42,276 nt of DNA from an uncultured Lachnospiraceae bacterium. GTDB lineage: Bacteria; Bacillota; Clostridia; Lachnospirales; Lachnospiraceae. Of the stretch, positions 40,560 to 42,276 are shown one piece after another. Numbering within the stretch: position 1 is the stretch's first letter; every line of letters begins with the position of its first letter. Location of the stretch: contig CAJUSJ010000031.1 of NCBI GenBank assembly GCA_910588865.1, forward strand, positions 1-42,276. The letters run 5' to 3'. A program made the position numbers and the translations under genes. Under the pieces are notes generated by a model. It worked only from the letters and a program-made list of their open reading frames with translations. It did not search any database and was not told the DNA's origin.

Positions 40560-40753
40560 GATCCGTATCCTTCACCTCCCCTTTTTCTTGATCTTGCCCT
40601 ATTTTCCAGTTCCTGATATCTTTCCTCAGCCAAGTAGGGATATTCCACCAGAATTCCCCCATGCGAGGCCGGGACGCCTCCCATATACTGTCCCTTCCTT
40701 CCCCAGATCCGCAGCCTTCGGTTGCCCCATTCCCTTAGGTAAAGTTCTAACAC
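40541..40753 (-). CDS. Short open frame, possibly a gene remnant
   Basis: 70 codons from a GTG at 40753 without a ribosome-binding site, overlapping the dehydrogenase start by 19 bases. The composition is unusual (IWGRKGQYMGGVPASHGG; YPYLAEERYQELENRARSRK) but not repetitive. I recognise no family. It may be the tail of a gene displaced by the Rpn gene upstream, or chance. Confidence 0.2.
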   Translation of the reverse strand: MLELYLREWGNRRLRIWGRKGQYMGGVPASHGGILVEYPYLAEERYQELENRARSRKRGGEGYGSWNREN

Positions 40754-40768
40754 AGAATATTATTTCTA

Positions 40769-41668
40769 TCAGAGAATTTTAAACTCTTTATACAGATTCG
40801 CTCTTACCGCCTTATCTGTTGCCGCCTTTTGGACATCCTCATTTCTGCCTTTTAAAATCAGCAGTGACACAAGTCTTCCTAATTTATCCTCCCCTTCTTC
40901 CCGTCCCTCTTTTCTTCCTTCTTTTCTTCCTTCTTCTCGCCCCTCTTCTCTGAGCATCTTCATAGTCTCAGCCTCGTTATATTCTGTAATGCACATATCT
41001 CTTACCTCCGCTCTGTTGCCCATCAAAAACATTCTGATTTCGTAATCCGCGGGCATATCATTAATTGCTTTATCTACGGCTTCGCCGATCTCCATCCCAT
41101 TTATTCTGTTCCCGCGAATCTGCTCTACAAACCACGCGTACTCAGCCAGTGGTCTGCAGGCTTTCATCAGTTTCGTGTTATGTCCATAATTGATGTTTAT
41201 CATTCGCATTTTCACTTCAATATCCGGCTCCATGGCTTCCCCATCACACTCAAACGCATCACTCAAACACAGGATTTTGTCCTCCTCGCCTTCTGTTCCG
41301 TTGTAAAAAGTTACCAGCTTTGGAAGCGGAAGCCGCACCATCGTCTTACCATAAATATTCAGGTTGTTCATTTGAATATATTTATCATAAAGTTTTCCCG
41401 CGTACATCAGCTGACGCACCGGCATATTTGGATTGTAAGTGCTTTGTTGTTCGTAAATATTCATGACATAGAACAGAATAAAAGAAATATCATTCTTCAT
41501 TCCCATATAAACAGCGTTTTCAATGGTCGTGAAATAAATATCTTCTGGGTTTTCATAATTGGTGCCGTTTACCCCATTATACAAGCTTAGTGTCCATTCT
41601 CTGTTAGTCTCACTTCCAAACAAAAAGCTGAATAAACGGTCTTTGTATTTCTTATTGATCGTTGGCAT
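40769..41668 (-). CDS. Rpn-family recombination-promoting nuclease (PD-(D/E)XK transposase-like)
   Basis: 299 residues from the ATG at 41668, with AAAGGGGG four bases before it; the in-frame upstream ATG lacks one. The N-terminal part (FSFLFGSETNREWTLSLYN, about 12-30) and the nuclease core with KNDISFI and EPDIEVKM fit the widespread Rpn/PDDEXK_5 family, whose members cut DNA and promote RecA-independent gene transfer. The C-terminus has an EEGREEG/RKEGRKEG repeat typical of these proteins, encoded by a short TTC-rich microsatellite (40900-40945). A sigma-A-type promoter precedes it. Rpn genes are mobile and multicopy in Clostridia, so this is probably an insertion. Confidence 0.85.
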   Translation of the reverse strand: MPTINKKYKDRLFSFLFGSETNREWTLSLYNGVNGTNYENPEDIYFTTIENAVYMGMKNDISFILFYVMNIYEQQSTYNPNMPVRQLMYAGKLYDKYIQMNNLNIYGKTMVRLPLPKLVTFYNGTEGEEDKILCLSDAFECDGEAMEPDIEVKMRMININYGHNTKLMKACRPLAEYAWFVEQIRGNRINGMEIGEAVDKAINDMPADYEIRMFLMGNRAEVRDMCITEYNEAETMKMLREEGREEGRKEGRKEGREEGEDKLGRLVSLLILKGRNEDVQKAATDKAVRANLYKEFKIL

Positions 41669-42030
41669 ATGGCCCCCTTTCATAGCTTTTTAATGACGAA
41701 TATCTCTAACTGGGTACTTTTCATAGTTCTTTAAAAGAATTATATCATTTCTATATAATAATTACAAGAGACCGTGTTCTGGTTTGTTAATATATATGTA
41801 GGAGGCAAATCAATATATTGAATACGCATCTGATGAAAAATAGGACTTATAAACGCGACTTTTCTGGCTCCCATCGACGCAAAATTAACTTGCGTGTTAA
41901 AAGTTTACACTAATAAGAAGCCAGGACCGCTCCAAGTAGTAAGAGTGAAATAAACTGATGAAGTGACAGAACCTGTTTTATTCAGGTACTTTTTATGCCT
42001 AGTACAATCCAACTTTATTAAGGTTATGTT
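41669..42030. other. 362-base gap upstream of the Rpn gene and downstream of the transposase fragment
   Basis: Contains the Rpn promoter (41739-41767). On the plus strand there is a 31-codon frame (TTG 41818 to TAA 41913) 12 bases after a perfect AGGAGG, rich in Arg/Lys. A weak hairpin ACCTG...CAGGT lies at 41971-41987 followed by ACTTTTT. No transposon inverted repeat could be identified with confidence. Confidence 0.5.
41739..41767 (-). promoter_or_regulatory. Sigma-A-type promoter of the Rpn gene
   Basis: Minus strand TTGTAA (41767-41762), 17-base spacer, TATAAT (41744-41739), 71 bases before the chosen ATG. Confidence 0.6.
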
Positions 42031-42276
42031 TCATGCTTGCTGTGTTCCTGACTGCTTGCGTTTTGTCAGGGTACGTGGCTTAGGCGCACGTTTATCCCTG
42101 TCAACCGGGTTTGCTGCTTTGCGGTTTACAACTTCATAAAGGATCTGGCTTAGGTCTTCCTTTTCCAGATCAATATCGTCAAGCTTGTATGACCAGTGGT
42201 ATGGAATGGGAACCTCATTCACCTCATCAAAGTACTTGTAGATTCTTTTTTCAAGTTCTTCTTTGCTTGAGACCCG
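42031..42276 (-). CDS. C-terminal end of a transposase-like protein (IS630-type?), 5' part outside window
   Basis: The frame enters from the window edge in phase and ends with TGA at 42033-42031; 81 residues are visible. The start SSKEELEKRIYKYFDEVN followed by PYHWSYKLDD resembles the end of IS630-type DDE transposases, where (S/F)SSKEDLxxKIxxF is followed by a W(S/T)YK motif. The remaining tail is basic and Gln-rich (KRAPKPRTLTKRKQ). The assignment rests on a short segment only. Whether the gene upstream is intact cannot be seen. Confidence 0.5.
   Translation of the reverse strand, partial: RVSSKEELEKRIYKYFDEVNEVPIPYHWSYKLDDIDLEKEDLSQILYEVVNRKAANPVDRDKRAPKPRTLTKRKQSGTQQA

Noticed and set aside
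1..42276. tRNA, rRNA, known riboswitches, toxin-antitoxin, phage or restriction systems
   Set aside because: Looked for in gaps on both strands; no recognisable cloverleaf, T-box, cobalamin, SAM or c-di-GMP elements, and no such gene neighbourhoods seen. Short or unusual ones could be missed by eye.

Overview
The window reads as chromosome of a Gram-positive anaerobe of the Clostridia, most likely a Lachnospiraceae-type gut bacterium (Enterocloster/Hungatella/Lachnoclostridium-like). This rests on fairly GC-rich genes with strong AGGAGG ribosome-binding sites, a Csp-type subtilase, choline-binding-type cell-wall repeat proteins, an LCP ligase and two polyprenyl glycosylphosphotransferases. 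The genus is an inference; no rRNA or tRNA gene is visible. Almost everything concerns building, exporting and anchoring surface polysaccharide, with some housekeeping genes between.

Layout. (1) 1-4785, minus: an operon of two GlfT2-like glycosyltransferases around a Wzm/Wzt (TagGH-like) ABC exporter, with a good sigma-A promoter at 4841-4869. (2) 4978-10726: lspA, a Csp-like subtilase, a divergent ClpX and an HtrA protease with a Gln-rich minisatellite-encoded N-terminus. (3) 10938-14971, minus: an initiating sugar-phosphate transferase coupled by a TGATG overlap to a very long LCP (LytR-CpsA-Psr) protein. (4) 15310-24698, minus: a tight six-gene operon: acetolactate-synthase-like TPP enzyme, epimerase/C-methyltransferase fusion, secondary-alcohol dehydrogenase and three GT2 glycosyltransferases. 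It ends in a tandem array of three-hairpin repeats. (5) 25035-28062: two secreted cell-wall-repeat proteins flanking two small coiled-coil proteins, with GC-rich palindromic repeats in the gaps. (6) 28397-31254, minus: a Wzz-like co-polymerase and a second initiating transferase. (7) 31662-38140: a small XRE regulator, an AraC regulator, and the divergent GDP-fucose operon gmd-fcl-manC-phosphohexomutase. (8) 38176-38314: a candidate small RNA with its own promoter. (9) 38311-40559, minus: phosphonopyruvate decarboxylase and an iron-type alcohol dehydrogenase, a pair typical of phosphonate synthesis, but without PEP mutase in view. (10) 40769-42276: an Rpn-type nuclease gene and the 3' end of a transposase gene, i.e. 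a mobile-DNA boundary.

How it may work together: GDP-fucose, a suspected branched-chain sugar and possibly a hydroxyethylphosphonate substituent would supply glycans. These would be begun by the two glycosylphosphotransferases, extended by the GT2 and GlfT2-like enzymes, exported (ABC route seen; no Wzx/Wzy seen), length-controlled by the Wzz-like protein and attached to the wall by LCP. The main leads are the sugar-branching operon (TPP enzyme plus methyl-ketone-type reductase), the AraC direct repeats at the GDP-fucose promoter, the candidate RNA at 38211, the ClpX lacking its RKH motif, and two families of structured intergenic repeats.
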